Shown piece after piece: positions 22,921-30,163 of a DNA stretch of 30,163 nt (its first letter is position 1; each line of letters starts with the position of its first letter). Both the position numbers and the translations under genes were made by a program. The notes beneath the pieces are model-generated. The model was not told where the DNA came from and searched no databases. It saw only the letters and a program-made list of their open reading frames with translations. Location of the stretch: positions 1-30,163 of the forward strand of contig CABUZI010000007.1 of assembly GCA_902496005.1 (NCBI GenBank). Direction: 5' to 3'. Origin of the DNA: an uncultured Collinsella sp. (GTDB lineage: Bacteria > Actinomycetota > Coriobacteriia > Coriobacteriales > Coriobacteriaceae).

Positions 22921-23055
22921 GGTCCCCGACCGGAGGGGCCGGATATAAGGTTTATCGCGAGTTCCGCACGCAAAGAAGGCCACTTAATGTGGCCTTCGTC
23001 TTGCGCAGGACTGTAGAGCAGGAAACCTTATATCCGGCCCCTCCGGTCGGGGACC
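22921..23055 (+). repeat. Foldback element copy B
   Basis: Perfect 33-bp inverted arms (22,921-22,953 and 23,023-23,055; outer end GGTCCCCGACCGGAGG, inner end ATATAAGGTTT) enclose the 69-nt core 22,954-23,022. The core has inner hairpin AAGGCCAC/GTGGCCTT around TTAAT and conserved flanks ATCGCGAGTTCCGCACGCAA and CTTGCGCAGGACTGTAGAGC. It starts 12 nt after the stop codon of the TsaB-RimI-TsaD gene on the minus strand, with the same relative orientation as copy A to its gene. It is the only candidate for that operon's terminator. Confidence 0.93.
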
Positions 23056-23067
23056 GCACACGTACGA

Positions 23068-25452
23068 CTACAGCGTCATGTTCGGATCGGCGTCGACGTC
23101 GAACGGCGAGATTTCTCCTCGGTCGAATTTACGGCGGGCGACCTCCGCGATCATGGCAGCGTTGTCGGTACATGCCGAGAGAGGCGGCACCGTCACGCGG
23201 ATGCCCTGGCGCCCAAGCTTCTTGATCATCATCTCGCGCAGATGCGGATTAGCCGAGACGCCGCCGCCGATGCAGTATTCCTTGCATCCGGTAGCATGCA
23301 GCGCGTTCTTGGCCTTCTTGTACTGAACGTCAAAGACCGCGGCCTCAAACGAAGCCGCCAGGTCAGGCAGATGAATCGTGCGTCCGGCCTTGGTCTCCTG
23401 CTCGATGTAGAGCGTCACCGCCGTCTTGAGACCCGAAAGCGAGAAGCGATAGTCCCCCCTGCTGTTAAGCGCACGGGGGAAATCGATCGCCTTGGGGTTG
23501 CCCGTCTCGGCAAGCTTGGAGATGATGGGGCCGCCGGGATAGCCCAGGCCCAGCGCCTTTGCCACTTTGTCAAAGGCTTCGCCCACGGCGTCGTCGAGCG
23601 TCTCGCCGAGCACCTCGTAGTCGCCCCACGCCTTGACGTGAACAAGCATGGTATGACCGCCCGAGACGAGCGTGAAGATAAACGGCGGTTTGAGATCGGG
23701 CTGCGCCAGCAGGTTGGCAAACAGATGACCCTCAAGATGATTGACGCACACGAGCGGCTTGCCGGCAGCGTAGGCAAATCCCTTGGCGAATGCGACGCCA
23801 ACCACGAGCGCGCCCACCAGGCCCGGACCCTGTGTCACGCCAACAGCGGCGAGTTCGCTCGGCGCGATGGCTCCGCCCTCAAGACCAAGCGATGCCGCGG
23901 CATCCTCGAGCGCCGCGTCCACGACGCTCACGATAACTTCAACGTGCTTGCGCGAAGCGATCTCGGGCACTACGCCGCCAAAACGGGCATGAAAATCGAT
24001 CTGCGTCGAAACCTGATTGGCCAGCATGTTACCGTCCGCATCGATAATCGCCACAGCCGTCTCATCGCACGAACTCTCGATGGCAAGCACCAGGCGGCGG
24101 CGCTCAATTTCGGCGCGTTCCTCGACGGTGCGCTCGGGTGCAGGTAGCGGCCATACACGCTGCTCAGCCGCCGTCGGCTCGGGCGAAGCGTTGTCGACCG
24201 GGAGCACCAAGGGCAGCGGCGCCGTCATGACGATGGCATCTTTGCCAACACCGTAGTAACCACGGCGGCGGCCCGCCTCGGTAAAGCCCAGGGAGGCATA
24301 GAGCGCAATAGCGCCCTCGTTGCCATCCTCAACCTCGAGCGAGGCGGTCGTACAGCCGAGCATCTGGGCATCGTAGCTCACGTGCGACAGCAGCTTGCGG
24401 GCAATGCCCTCGCGGCGATGTTTCGGGTCGACGGCAACATCCAGAATCTGCACGTCACCGTCTACGACCATGCCACCGGCAAGCCCCAGCAGCTGACCGT
24501 CGTCGTGCGCCACCCACCAGCTGCGCGGCGCCGCGACATCCTCGCCCAGCTCAGACAGGAACATGCCCGGCGTCCACGCCTCGTGTCCGGCGCCTTCAAA
24601 GCAGGCGGCCTCCAGCGCACTTGCGCCCTCGGCGTCCGCCGCACCCATGGGGCGGAATTGCAGATGGCGACCGGCGAGTTCATCGGCGACGCCCGTAATT
24701 TCGCTCTGCGCGCTCTCGGCAAGACCGAGGCGTTTGCGCTCGTTTTCTTCGGCATCAGAAAGGCGCGTATAGATCGGAAGGACGCGGGCCGGATCGCCGT
24801 CACCCGCGGCATGCGCAAGGAGGAGGCCCTCGCCCGAAGGCCACCACAAGCCGCGCTCTACGCAGCGAGCGGCCTCATCCTCGCCCAGCAGCTTGCCATA
24901 GCGCACGAGACCGTCGCCAGTCAGCTGAACCTGGTCCCAGTCCGCGGCTTGGCGCCACTCATCAAGCGCTACGGCAGCCTTGACCACGTGCTCGCGCTCA
25001 AACTGACGCTCGGGGCCCTCGTCGCCCAGCATATACAAAGCCGGATACACCTCGCCGCGCATGGCATCGGCCAGAATGCCGAGCTTGCCACGCATGCCGG
25101 CCTTCCACGCGGTCCATGCGCAGGCATCGAGCGTCGACACACCCAACAGCGGCACGTTGGCACCGCGCGCCAAGCCCTTGGCGGTGGAAATGCCGATACG
25201 CACGCCGGTAAACGAACCCGGGCCGCGACCGACGACGTAACTGCCCACGTCAGCACGGTCCATGCCAGCCCGAGCAAGCACGCTGTCGACGGTATTCACG
25301 AGCTCCACATTGGCATGGCGACGACACATATGGTCGCCACTCACCAGCTTCGCCTCGCCCGTCTGCCCATCAATCCAGCTTGCCGCGCAGGCAAGCATAT
25401 CGGTCGAAGTATCGAGCGCCACCACCAGCGCGTAATCGTTATGCAAGCTCAT
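23068..25452 (-). CDS. TsaB-RimI-TsaD triple fusion (tRNA t6A synthesis + ribosomal protein acetyltransferase)
   Basis: A 794-aa cytoplasmic protein joining three usually separate enzymes. Residues about 8-235 are TsaB (VVALDTSTDMLACAA, GRGPGSFTGVRIGISTAKGL). About 265-410 is a GNAT acetyltransferase of RimI type (LDVAVDPKHRREGIARKLL, EVEDGNEGAIALYASLGF). About 455-794 is TsaD (LAIESSCDETAVAI, TQGPGLVGALVVG, metal-binding HLEGH, SGGHTMLV, LSGLKTAV, GGGVSAN). TsaB and TsaD act together with TsaE to transfer threonylcarbamoyl to A37 of ANN-decoding tRNAs. RimI acetylates ribosomal protein S18 N-termini in enterics. The ATG at 25,452 overlaps the tsaE end by 14 nt, so translation is coupled. A start at 25,470 is possible. 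Fusion of the partners fits the heterodimer known from other bacteria. Confidence 0.95.
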   Translation of the reverse strand: MSLHNDYALVVALDTSTDMLACAASWIDGQTGEAKLVSGDHMCRRHANVELVNTVDSVLARAGMDRADVGSYVVGRGPGSFTGVRIGISTAKGLARGANVPLLGVSTLDACAWTAWKAGMRGKLGILADAMRGEVYPALYMLGDEGPERQFEREHVVKAAVALDEWRQAADWDQVQLTGDGLVRYGKLLGEDEAARCVERGLWWPSGEGLLLAHAAGDGDPARVLPIYTRLSDAEENERKRLGLAESAQSEITGVADELAGRHLQFRPMGAADAEGASALEAACFEGAGHEAWTPGMFLSELGEDVAAPRSWWVAHDDGQLLGLAGGMVVDGDVQILDVAVDPKHRREGIARKLLSHVSYDAQMLGCTTASLEVEDGNEGAIALYASLGFTEAGRRRGYYGVGKDAIVMTAPLPLVLPVDNASPEPTAAEQRVWPLPAPERTVEERAEIERRRLVLAIESSCDETAVAIIDADGNMLANQVSTQIDFHARFGGVVPEIASRKHVEVIVSVVDAALEDAAASLGLEGGAIAPSELAAVGVTQGPGLVGALVVGVAFAKGFAYAAGKPLVCVNHLEGHLFANLLAQPDLKPPFIFTLVSGGHTMLVHVKAWGDYEVLGETLDDAVGEAFDKVAKALGLGYPGGPIISKLAETGNPKAIDFPRALNSRGDYRFSLSGLKTAVTLYIEQETKAGRTIHLPDLAASFEAAVFDVQYKKAKNALHATGCKEYCIGGGVSANPHLREMMIKKLGRQGIRVTVPPLSACTDNAAMIAEVARRKFDRGEISPFDVDADPNMTL

Positions 25453-25945
25453 CTTGTACAGCCTTATCAATCAAATCGGAAAGCTCCGCTGCGCGCTCGC
25501 CGTGCGCCTCGAGCGTTACCGTTCGCACGTCGCTATCGTTCTCATCACGCTTAAGCGTTACCGAAAGATACTCGTCTGTCAGTTCGTCCTGGAACTGTTC
25601 GCCCCACTCCAGCAGACAGGCACCCTCATAGCCCAGTACATCGAAAATGCCCGTATCCTCGAGCTCGTAAGCATGCTCTAGACGGTACAGGTCAAAGTGA
25701 AACAGCGGAATACGCCCCTGGTCATGAACAGCCATGAGTGCGAATGTGGGGCTCGTGACCATATGGCCGTCGCCCAGACCACGCGAAACGCCCTTGGTAA
25801 AGTGGGTTTTGCCCACACCCAAGCCGCCGGTCAAGATCAGCACATCACCATCTTCCAGGCACGGCGCGACCAGCTCGCCAAAATGCTCCGTATCGGCAGA
25901 GCAAGCCGTTTTATAAATACCTACCCCCAGGCGTTCCAGGGACAT
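25439..25945 (-). CDS. tsaE: tRNA t6A biosynthesis ATPase TsaE
   Basis: ATPase that drives the TsaB-TsaD complex cycle in tRNA threonylcarbamoyladenosine formation. 168 aa, usual size. Walker A GGLGVGKTHFTKG lies at about residues 40-52, then SPTFALM, the FHFDLYRL strand with its catalytic Asp, and LLEWGEQF near 112-119, all standard for TsaE. AAGGAG lies 7 nt before the ATG. The gene starts 12 nt after the UDG stop and overlaps the downstream fusion gene, so t6A genes are adjacent and co-translated. TsaC, which makes the threonylcarbamoyl-AMP precursor, is not in this window. Confidence 0.95.
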   Translation of the reverse strand: MSLERLGVGIYKTACSADTEHFGELVAPCLEDGDVLILTGGLGVGKTHFTKGVSRGLGDGHMVTSPTFALMAVHDQGRIPLFHFDLYRLEHAYELEDTGIFDVLGYEGACLLEWGEQFQDELTDEYLSVTLKRDENDSDVRTVTLEAHGERAAELSDLIDKAVQDELA

Positions 25946-25957
25946 ATATGCTCCTTA

Positions 25958-26578
25958 TTATTCCGAGGCACCCTCTGGCGCGGGATGCCGCTCCAGATAG
26001 TCGCCCAGCATCTTAAAGTCTTCCTCCAGCAGCTCCTGCCACGCCGGATTACGCAGCGCCGCCGCCGGATGGAACGTGGGCATCACCACAAAATGCCCCA
26101 TCTGATGGAACCTGCCGCGCAGCTTGGTGATGCCAATCTCGGTCTTAAGCACAAAGTGCGTCGCGGGGTTACCGAGCGTCACGATGATATCGGGCCAAAT
26201 GCTTCGAATCTGCTCACGCAAAAACGGCGAACAGGCCAGCACTTCCTCGGGCCGAGGATTGCGATTTCCCGGTGGGCGACACTTGAGCACGTTGGCAATG
26301 TAGACGTCTTCGCGCTTGAGGCCAGCCAGCGACAGAATGCCGTTGAGATCCTCGCCCGCCGCCCCCACAAACGGTTCGCCTTGCAGATCCTCGTTACGCC
26401 CCGGCGCCTCACCGATAAACATTACGCGGGCGTGGGGGTTTCCCACGCCAAACACGATGTTATGGCGCGACTGATAGAGCTGGCAGAGATGACAGTCGCC
26501 TAGAACAGCCTCAATCTCCTCGAGCGCAACCTCGCGCGGCGCCTGGTGACTATGTCCGGGGATGTGCATGACACCCAT
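25958..26578 (-). CDS. Uracil-DNA glycosylase, family 4 (Fe-S type)
   Basis: Removes uracil from DNA as the first step of base excision repair. 206 aa. Four cysteines expected to hold a [4Fe-4S] cluster are present as CHLC (Cys29, Cys32), Cys100 in VLKCRPPGNRNP and Cys116. The active-site segment is GEAPGRNED at about 57-65 and the C-terminal motif is HPAAALRNP. GGAG stands about 6 nt before the ATG at 26,578. Upstream in-frame starts would run into alr and are not preferred. The gene begins 8 nt after the alr stop. A family 5 assignment is less likely because of the motif spacing. Confidence 0.92.
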   Translation of the reverse strand: MGVMHIPGHSHQAPREVALEEIEAVLGDCHLCQLYQSRHNIVFGVGNPHARVMFIGEAPGRNEDLQGEPFVGAAGEDLNGILSLAGLKREDVYIANVLKCRPPGNRNPRPEEVLACSPFLREQIRSIWPDIIVTLGNPATHFVLKTEIGITKLRGRFHQMGHFVVMPTFHPAAALRNPAWQELLEEDFKMLGDYLERHPAPEGASE

Positions 26579-26586
26579 AGTGGCTC

Positions 26587-27732
26587 CTACACGTAGACCT
26601 TGTCGAGACGCATGCCAAAGCCGCAAGCAACCTCGTAGTTAATCGTGCCACGCAGGCGCGCCATCTCATCCATGGTGATCTCGGCATCACCGTCGCGGCC
26701 GACAATGGTCATCTCGTCGCCATACTCGGCCTCGGGAATCTCATGCGCCGGATTGGACTGGATGGCGACCATAAACTGGTCCATGCAGATGTTACCCACC
26801 TGACGCACACGTTCACCGCGATACAGCACGTCCATACGATTGGAGAGCGTACGCGAAAGACCGTCGGCATATCCAATCGGCAGCGTGCAAATCTGAACGC
26901 GTGTGCGCGGCACGCGATAGGTAAATCCGTAGCCCACGCCTTCGCCCATTGCAGGATGTGCCACACGCGTCACGCGCGCATGAACGCTCATGACAGGGTC
27001 CAGCTGCATCACGCGGCTGCTCAGCTCGCACGGCTGCAGGCCATATAGACCGATGCCGGCGCGAATCATATCAAAATGCATCGAGGGATCGAGCATCGAG
27101 GACGGCGTATTGGCACAGTGCACGATACCGCACTCAAAGCCCGCGTCCTTAATGGCTTGAACGGCCTCGGTAAAGCGCTGGCACTGCAGCTTATAGTCCC
27201 AACCGCCAGGCTCATCGGCCGTTGCGAAGTGCGTAAAGACGCCATCACACTGGATACCGCGATGGAAGCTAATACCGCGAACAAAGTCGAGCACCTGCGT
27301 GTAGTGAACACCGATGCGGTTCATGCCCGTCTCGATGGCTAGATGGTACTTGCCAACCTTGCCTGCCGCGACAGCGCACTCGCCATAGGCAAGGGCGAAA
27401 TCGGACGTATAGACCGAAGGCATGATATCGAACTCGAGCAACGTCGGAATGGCCTCGATAGGCGGCTCGCTTAGGATGAGGATGGGTTTCGTGATCCCGC
27501 CCTGTCGGAGCTCAACACCCTCGTGGACCGTTGCCACCGCGAACATGTCGGCTCCAGCCGAGTACATGATTTTGGCGCACTCGACGGCACCATGGCCATA
27601 GGCATCGGCCTTGACCACGCAGCACAGTCGCTGACGTGGATCGAGCAGGTTCTTGTAAGCCCTCGTGTTGCGGCGAAGCGCCCCTCGGTCAATCTCAACC
27701 CAGGACCAGCGCGTCAAATCGGCTTTATTCAT
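26587..27732 (-). CDS. alr: Alanine racemase
   Basis: PLP enzyme that converts L-alanine to D-alanine for peptidoglycan. 381 aa. The cofactor Lys41 lies in VVKADAYGHG and the second catalytic base is Tyr268 in GYGFTYR. ETGMNRIGV, HCANTPSSM and RAGIGLYG are typical of the barrel, and ICMDQ and LPIGYADGLSR of the C-terminal beta domain. The ATG lies 2 nt after the nnrDE stop codon, with its ribosome site inside that gene. The order acpS-nnrDE-alr is common in many bacteria, which supports the calls. Confidence 0.96.
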   Translation of the reverse strand: MNKADLTRWSWVEIDRGALRRNTRAYKNLLDPRQRLCCVVKADAYGHGAVECAKIMYSAGADMFAVATVHEGVELRQGGITKPILILSEPPIEAIPTLLEFDIMPSVYTSDFALAYGECAVAAGKVGKYHLAIETGMNRIGVHYTQVLDFVRGISFHRGIQCDGVFTHFATADEPGGWDYKLQCQRFTEAVQAIKDAGFECGIVHCANTPSSMLDPSMHFDMIRAGIGLYGLQPCELSSRVMQLDPVMSVHARVTRVAHPAMGEGVGYGFTYRVPRTRVQICTLPIGYADGLSRTLSNRMDVLYRGERVRQVGNICMDQFMVAIQSNPAHEIPEAEYGDEMTIVGRDGDAEITMDEMARLRGTINYEVACGFGMRLDKVYV

Positions 27733-27734
27733 GA

Positions 27735-29351
27735 TTAGTCATCCGACCCTTCGTCCATGATTCCCAGATCATCGAGTGCATCCTTTGCCGCCAATTCCAT
27801 GGCAGGACCGATCAAGTCGATCAAATCGGTCGCAATAACACTCTTCTCACCATACTCCGTCGCCGCGGCAAAACCCGCGTAACTGTGAAGCGCAATAGCA
27901 TACGAATACAGCAGCTCCCAGCGATCCATCTCATCACGCATGGTAGCCAGTGTGCCAGCCAAAATGCCCGCAAGAACATCGCCCGAACCGGCAGTCGCCA
28001 ACGACGCCGGACCCGAGAGCGGCAAAAGCACGCGCTCAACGCCACAGATAGCCGTCGTCGGCCCCTTGGCAATAACCACGAGATTGTCGGAGCCAGCAGC
28101 CCAGACAACCTTCTGCGCTGCCGCAATTGCAGTCCCCAGATCGTTAACCTCGTCACCGGCAACCAAGCGCGAAAGCTCGCGATAGTGCGGCGTCATGACG
28201 AGCGGCTGCTCGCGGCGGTACATCTCAGGGTTGCTATCGATACCGTCGATGGCAATCTTAGAAAGGCAGTTGAGCGCATCGGCATCAAGGATCAGCGGCA
28301 CATCAAGCTCCAACAAGCCCGAAACCACCTGCATGGCACCGGCAGACGTCGTCATGCCGGGACCGCACAGTACGCAGCTGTACTTCTTTGCAATCTCGCA
28401 CACGGTCATACGGGCAGCGGCACCAAAAGAGCCGCGGGAATCGGACGGAATAGCAAAAACCGGAATCGAGGGAAGTGCCATACGAATAAGATTGGCGCAC
28501 GCATCGGGCGTCGCGACAGCCACATAGCCGGCACCCGCACGGGCAGCAGACTTGGCAGCCATAATGGCAGCACCAGGATATTGCGCAGATCCGGCGACAA
28601 TAAGCACAGAGCCACGGGAATACTTATCGATATTCGTAGGTAATGGAGCAAAGTAATCAACTAAGTCACCGGGCTCGACAATCTCGGCGGCGTGGTCGAC
28701 ATCATCGATAACCTCGTCAAGACGGTCGTAAAGATTGCCGCAGATCAAATCGCCAGCATACTCAGGGCCATCAGCGCTATACAGACCAATCTTGGGCGCA
28801 ATCATCGTCACCGTATGCTCGGCACGAATGCAGTCGTCATCAACAACGCCCGTCTCGGCATTCAGGCCCGAGGGGACATCAATGGATACGACACAATCGG
28901 CGCATTCATTGACCGTAGGAATCCAGATGGAGAACGGCGCACGCAGATTCCCGTGGAAACCGGTACCAAAAATGGCATCGACAACAACATCGGCCTTATC
29001 GATCAAAACCTCGAGTTCGTCACGCGAGGGGCCGACGCAAACGTGCACATCGCGGCCGGCAGTACGACGAGCAACATGACGTGCCAGAGCAGCAGGAATC
29101 TCATCCGGCTCAACCGGAGAAACGATATCGACGTCCACACCCTTATGGCTCAGAATATCGGCGGCAACCCAACCGTCGCCGCCATTATTACCAAAACCGA
29201 CCAGAACGAGAACCCGATCGGGATTGAGCTTCAAGACCTCGTTGGCGGCAAACTCACCCGCTAGCTCCATAAGCTCGGCCTTCGAAGTCCCTTCGCGTTC
29301 GATGATATCCTCGAGACGAACGACTTCTTCGGTACTCAAAACCGGTTTCAT
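27735..29351 (-). CDS. nnr: Bifunctional NAD(P)HX epimerase / ADP- or ATP-dependent dehydratase
   Basis: Repairs hydrated nicotinamide cofactors. The N-terminal domain (about 1-215) epimerises R- to S-NAD(P)HX, and the C-terminal domain (about 225-530) dehydrates the S form. 538 aa, normal for the fused form. Signatures: GFGNNGGDGWVAA at about 53-65 and DAIFGTGFHGNLR in the epimerase part; YSRGSVLIVAGSAQYPGAAI, LILDADALN and ATAGSGDVLAGILAG in the kinase-like part. A usual TPHPGE segment reads TPHYRELSRL here, a mild variation. The ATG directly follows the acpS stop (TAGATG), with AGGAG 7 nt upstream. Codon use is somewhat less GC-rich than in the sugar genes. Nucleotide dependence (ADP or ATP) cannot be decided by eye. 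Confidence 0.95.
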   Translation of the reverse strand: MKPVLSTEEVVRLEDIIEREGTSKAELMELAGEFAANEVLKLNPDRVLVLVGFGNNGGDGWVAADILSHKGVDVDIVSPVEPDEIPAALARHVARRTAGRDVHVCVGPSRDELEVLIDKADVVVDAIFGTGFHGNLRAPFSIWIPTVNECADCVVSIDVPSGLNAETGVVDDDCIRAEHTVTMIAPKIGLYSADGPEYAGDLICGNLYDRLDEVIDDVDHAAEIVEPGDLVDYFAPLPTNIDKYSRGSVLIVAGSAQYPGAAIMAAKSAARAGAGYVAVATPDACANLIRMALPSIPVFAIPSDSRGSFGAAARMTVCEIAKKYSCVLCGPGMTTSAGAMQVVSGLLELDVPLILDADALNCLSKIAIDGIDSNPEMYRREQPLVMTPHYRELSRLVAGDEVNDLGTAIAAAQKVVWAAGSDNLVVIAKGPTTAICGVERVLLPLSGPASLATAGSGDVLAGILAGTLATMRDEMDRWELLYSYAIALHSYAGFAAATEYGEKSVIATDLIDLIGPAMELAAKDALDDLGIMDEGSDD

Positions 29352-29891
29352 CTATGCTCCTAGCGTATCTTGCGAAGCATCGCCCAGATGCTCCGTCAAT
29401 GCTGAATTCTGCAGCTGCTCAAGCTCATCTAAAACAGAGCGAGCCTCTTTAAATGTCTGCGCAACGCGTTCCTTGGTGCTCACCTTTTCTTCCTTAGGCT
29501 TAGGTCGAGCATCTTCGGTAATCGCGATGGCATTCGCAACGGCTAAGTCCCCTGTAAGCGTAATGGAAAGAGCGACCTCAACAACACCCAGCTCTTGAGC
29601 GATCTCGAGTGCACGGCCCGAAAGCAGCGCCTTCGGTTTGCCGAGTTTATCACGCGTTACCGAAACATCCTTGCGACCCACGCCTTGACTAAAACCCGTG
29701 CCAAGAGCTTTAAGCACCGCCTCGCGCGAAGCAAAGCGGCTCGCATAGTGAGCAGCGGGACGCGATGATGCATCGCAATAAGCACGCTCTTCTTCGGTAA
29801 ACACACGCCGAGCAAACGACGGCGTCTTTTCAAGAATTGATTTCATGCGGGAAATCTCGACGATATCAACGCCGATACCAGCTTCAGCCAT
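29352..29891 (-). CDS. acpS: Holo-[acyl-carrier-protein] synthase with C-terminal extension
   Basis: Transfers 4'-phosphopantetheine from CoA to acyl carrier protein, activating fatty acid synthesis. 179 aa. The N-terminal 120 residues carry the family motifs GIGVDIVEISRM (metal-binding Asp) and FASREAVLKALGTG (Glu). A further 55 residues or so, Lys/Glu-rich and probably helical (PKPKEEKVSTKERVAQTF, then LDELEQLQNS), exceed the usual 115-130 aa. GGAGGTGA lies 6 nt before the ATG at 29,891. An upstream ATG at 29,903 would overlap that site. First gene of the operon, with a promoter just upstream and the rRNA operon terminator beyond. Confidence 0.93.
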   Translation of the reverse strand: MAEAGIGVDIVEISRMKSILEKTPSFARRVFTEEERAYCDASSRPAAHYASRFASREAVLKALGTGFSQGVGRKDVSVTRDKLGKPKALLSGRALEIAQELGVVEVALSITLTGDLAVANAIAITEDARPKPKEEKVSTKERVAQTFKEARSVLDELEQLQNSALTEHLGDASQDTLGA

Positions 29892-29920
29892 GTTCACCTC
29901 CATATCGCACAGACTAAGTT

Positions 29921-29950
29921 ATTGTAGCCCGTTCACAGAAGATGCGACAA
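29921..29950 (-). promoter_or_regulatory. Promoter of the acpS-tsa operon
   Basis: Minus strand TTGTCG (29,945-29,950), an 18-nt spacer and TACAAT (29,921-29,926), giving a start near 29,914 and a leader of about 25 nt. Confidence 0.6.
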
Positions 29951-30000
29951 ACGAGGGTTATAAAACACAGCTACTATGTGAGACACAATCCCGTAAACGC

Positions 30001-30030
30001 AAAAAAGGGGGAGGCCGCGAGGCCTCCCCC
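30001..30030 (-). terminator. Intrinsic terminator of the rRNA operon
   Basis: A perfect 10-bp stem GGGGGAGGCC (30,007-30,016) / GGCCTCCCCC (30,021-30,030) with a 4-nt loop is followed on the minus strand by TTTTTT (30,001-30,006). A second small hairpin, GACGGC-ACCGA-GCCGTC at 30,044-30,060, lies between it and the 5S gene. Confidence 0.93.
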
Positions 30031-30064
30031 TTCCAAGTTCGATGACGGCTCGGTGCCGTCCACC

Positions 30065-30163
30065 GGTCAGCGGCGCCCTGGCCTCCCACGGGCTGACCCC
30101 GCAGTACTCTCGGCGCGATGGGGCTTAGCTTCCGGGTTCGGAACGGGACCGGGCGTGCCCCCC
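30065..30163 (-). rRNA. rrf: 5S rRNA, 3' part (5' end beyond window)
   Basis: The minus strand shows the conserved 5S landmarks CCCGGTCCCGTTCCGAACCC, GGAAGCTAAGCCCC, GAGAGTACTGCGGGG and CCCGTGGGAGG, ending near CGCCGCTGACC. About 99 of some 117 nt are visible. The exact 3' end is estimated because its pairing partner lies outside the window. It implies a 23S gene to the right and makes this the end of an rRNA operon. Confidence 0.94.

Noticed and set aside
22921..23055. CRISPR-like interpretation of the repeated cores at 22,625-23,055
   Set aside because: Only two adjacent copies in opposite orientation with long inverted arms, no regular spacers and no cas genes.
22706..23225. Small frames through the foldback elements containing FACGTRDK or YREFRTQRR
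   Set aside because: They recur only because the element core is repeated, and they have no ribosome site or conserved start.

Overview
The window looks like chromosome from a GC-rich gut actinobacterium of the Coriobacteriia, most likely a Collinsella. This rests on base composition, on a gene set that mixes a starch/glycogen module with PTS and Tat-exported lipoproteins, and on a GC-rich intergenic foldback repeat that I associate with that genus. The genus call is inference, since no search was possible.

Layout. 1-2,700: a repeat element, a Tat-exported coiled-coil peptidoglycan hydrolase (-) and galE (+). 2,700-7,100: malQ and glgP (+), each ending in an intrinsic terminator, then a cluster of inverted/direct repeats. 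7,100-12,550: a complete carbohydrate ABC importer operon on the minus strand (Tat lipoprotein binding protein, two permeases, ATPase) with hairpins between cistrons, preceded by a TreR-like GntR regulator. 12,769-15,219: a divergent PTS EIIC-EIIB protein fused to a HAD phosphatase. 15,300-17,512: a polyprenyl diphosphate synthase, a peptidoglycan-binding-domain protein and tRNA-Gln(UUG). 17,513-18,008 is gene-free but filled with nested foldbacks, including copies of the tRNA-Gln T-arm. 18,009-20,183: an orphan protein with a Wadjet JetD/TopoVI-A-like Toprim domain. 20,367-22,530: cstA with a long leader that contains an intrinsic terminator and a possible Ile/Val-rich leader peptide. 22,531-23,067: two complete copies of the foldback element. 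23,068-29,950: a compact minus-strand housekeeping operon, acpS - nnrDE - alr - udg - tsaE - tsaB/rimI/tsaD fusion. The right edge holds the 3' part of a 5S rRNA (-) and the rRNA operon terminator.

How the genes work together. MalQ, GlgP, the ABC importer, the PTS-HAD fusion and the GntR regulator form a glucan/maltodextrin (possibly trehalose or glucose) acquisition and breakdown block. A TTGT(TT)nAACAA-like palindrome recurs in front of malQ, the importer and the gntR/PTS divergent region, which suggests one regulon. The housekeeping operon links fatty acid synthesis (AcpS), metabolite repair (NnrDE), cell wall (Alr), DNA repair (UDG) and tRNA t6A modification (TsaE/B/D).

The most unusual signal is a family of foldback elements at 1-98, 22,625-22,777 and 22,921-23,055, with a truncated copy at 17,765-17,838. 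Each has a nearly invariant 69-70 nt core with an inner hairpin whose paired bases covary. The core is bracketed by inverted arms (42 bp with 3 mismatches, 33 bp perfect, at least 14 bp perfect) whose sequence is unique to each copy. Two copies lie immediately 3' of a stop codon. No transposase accompanies them.
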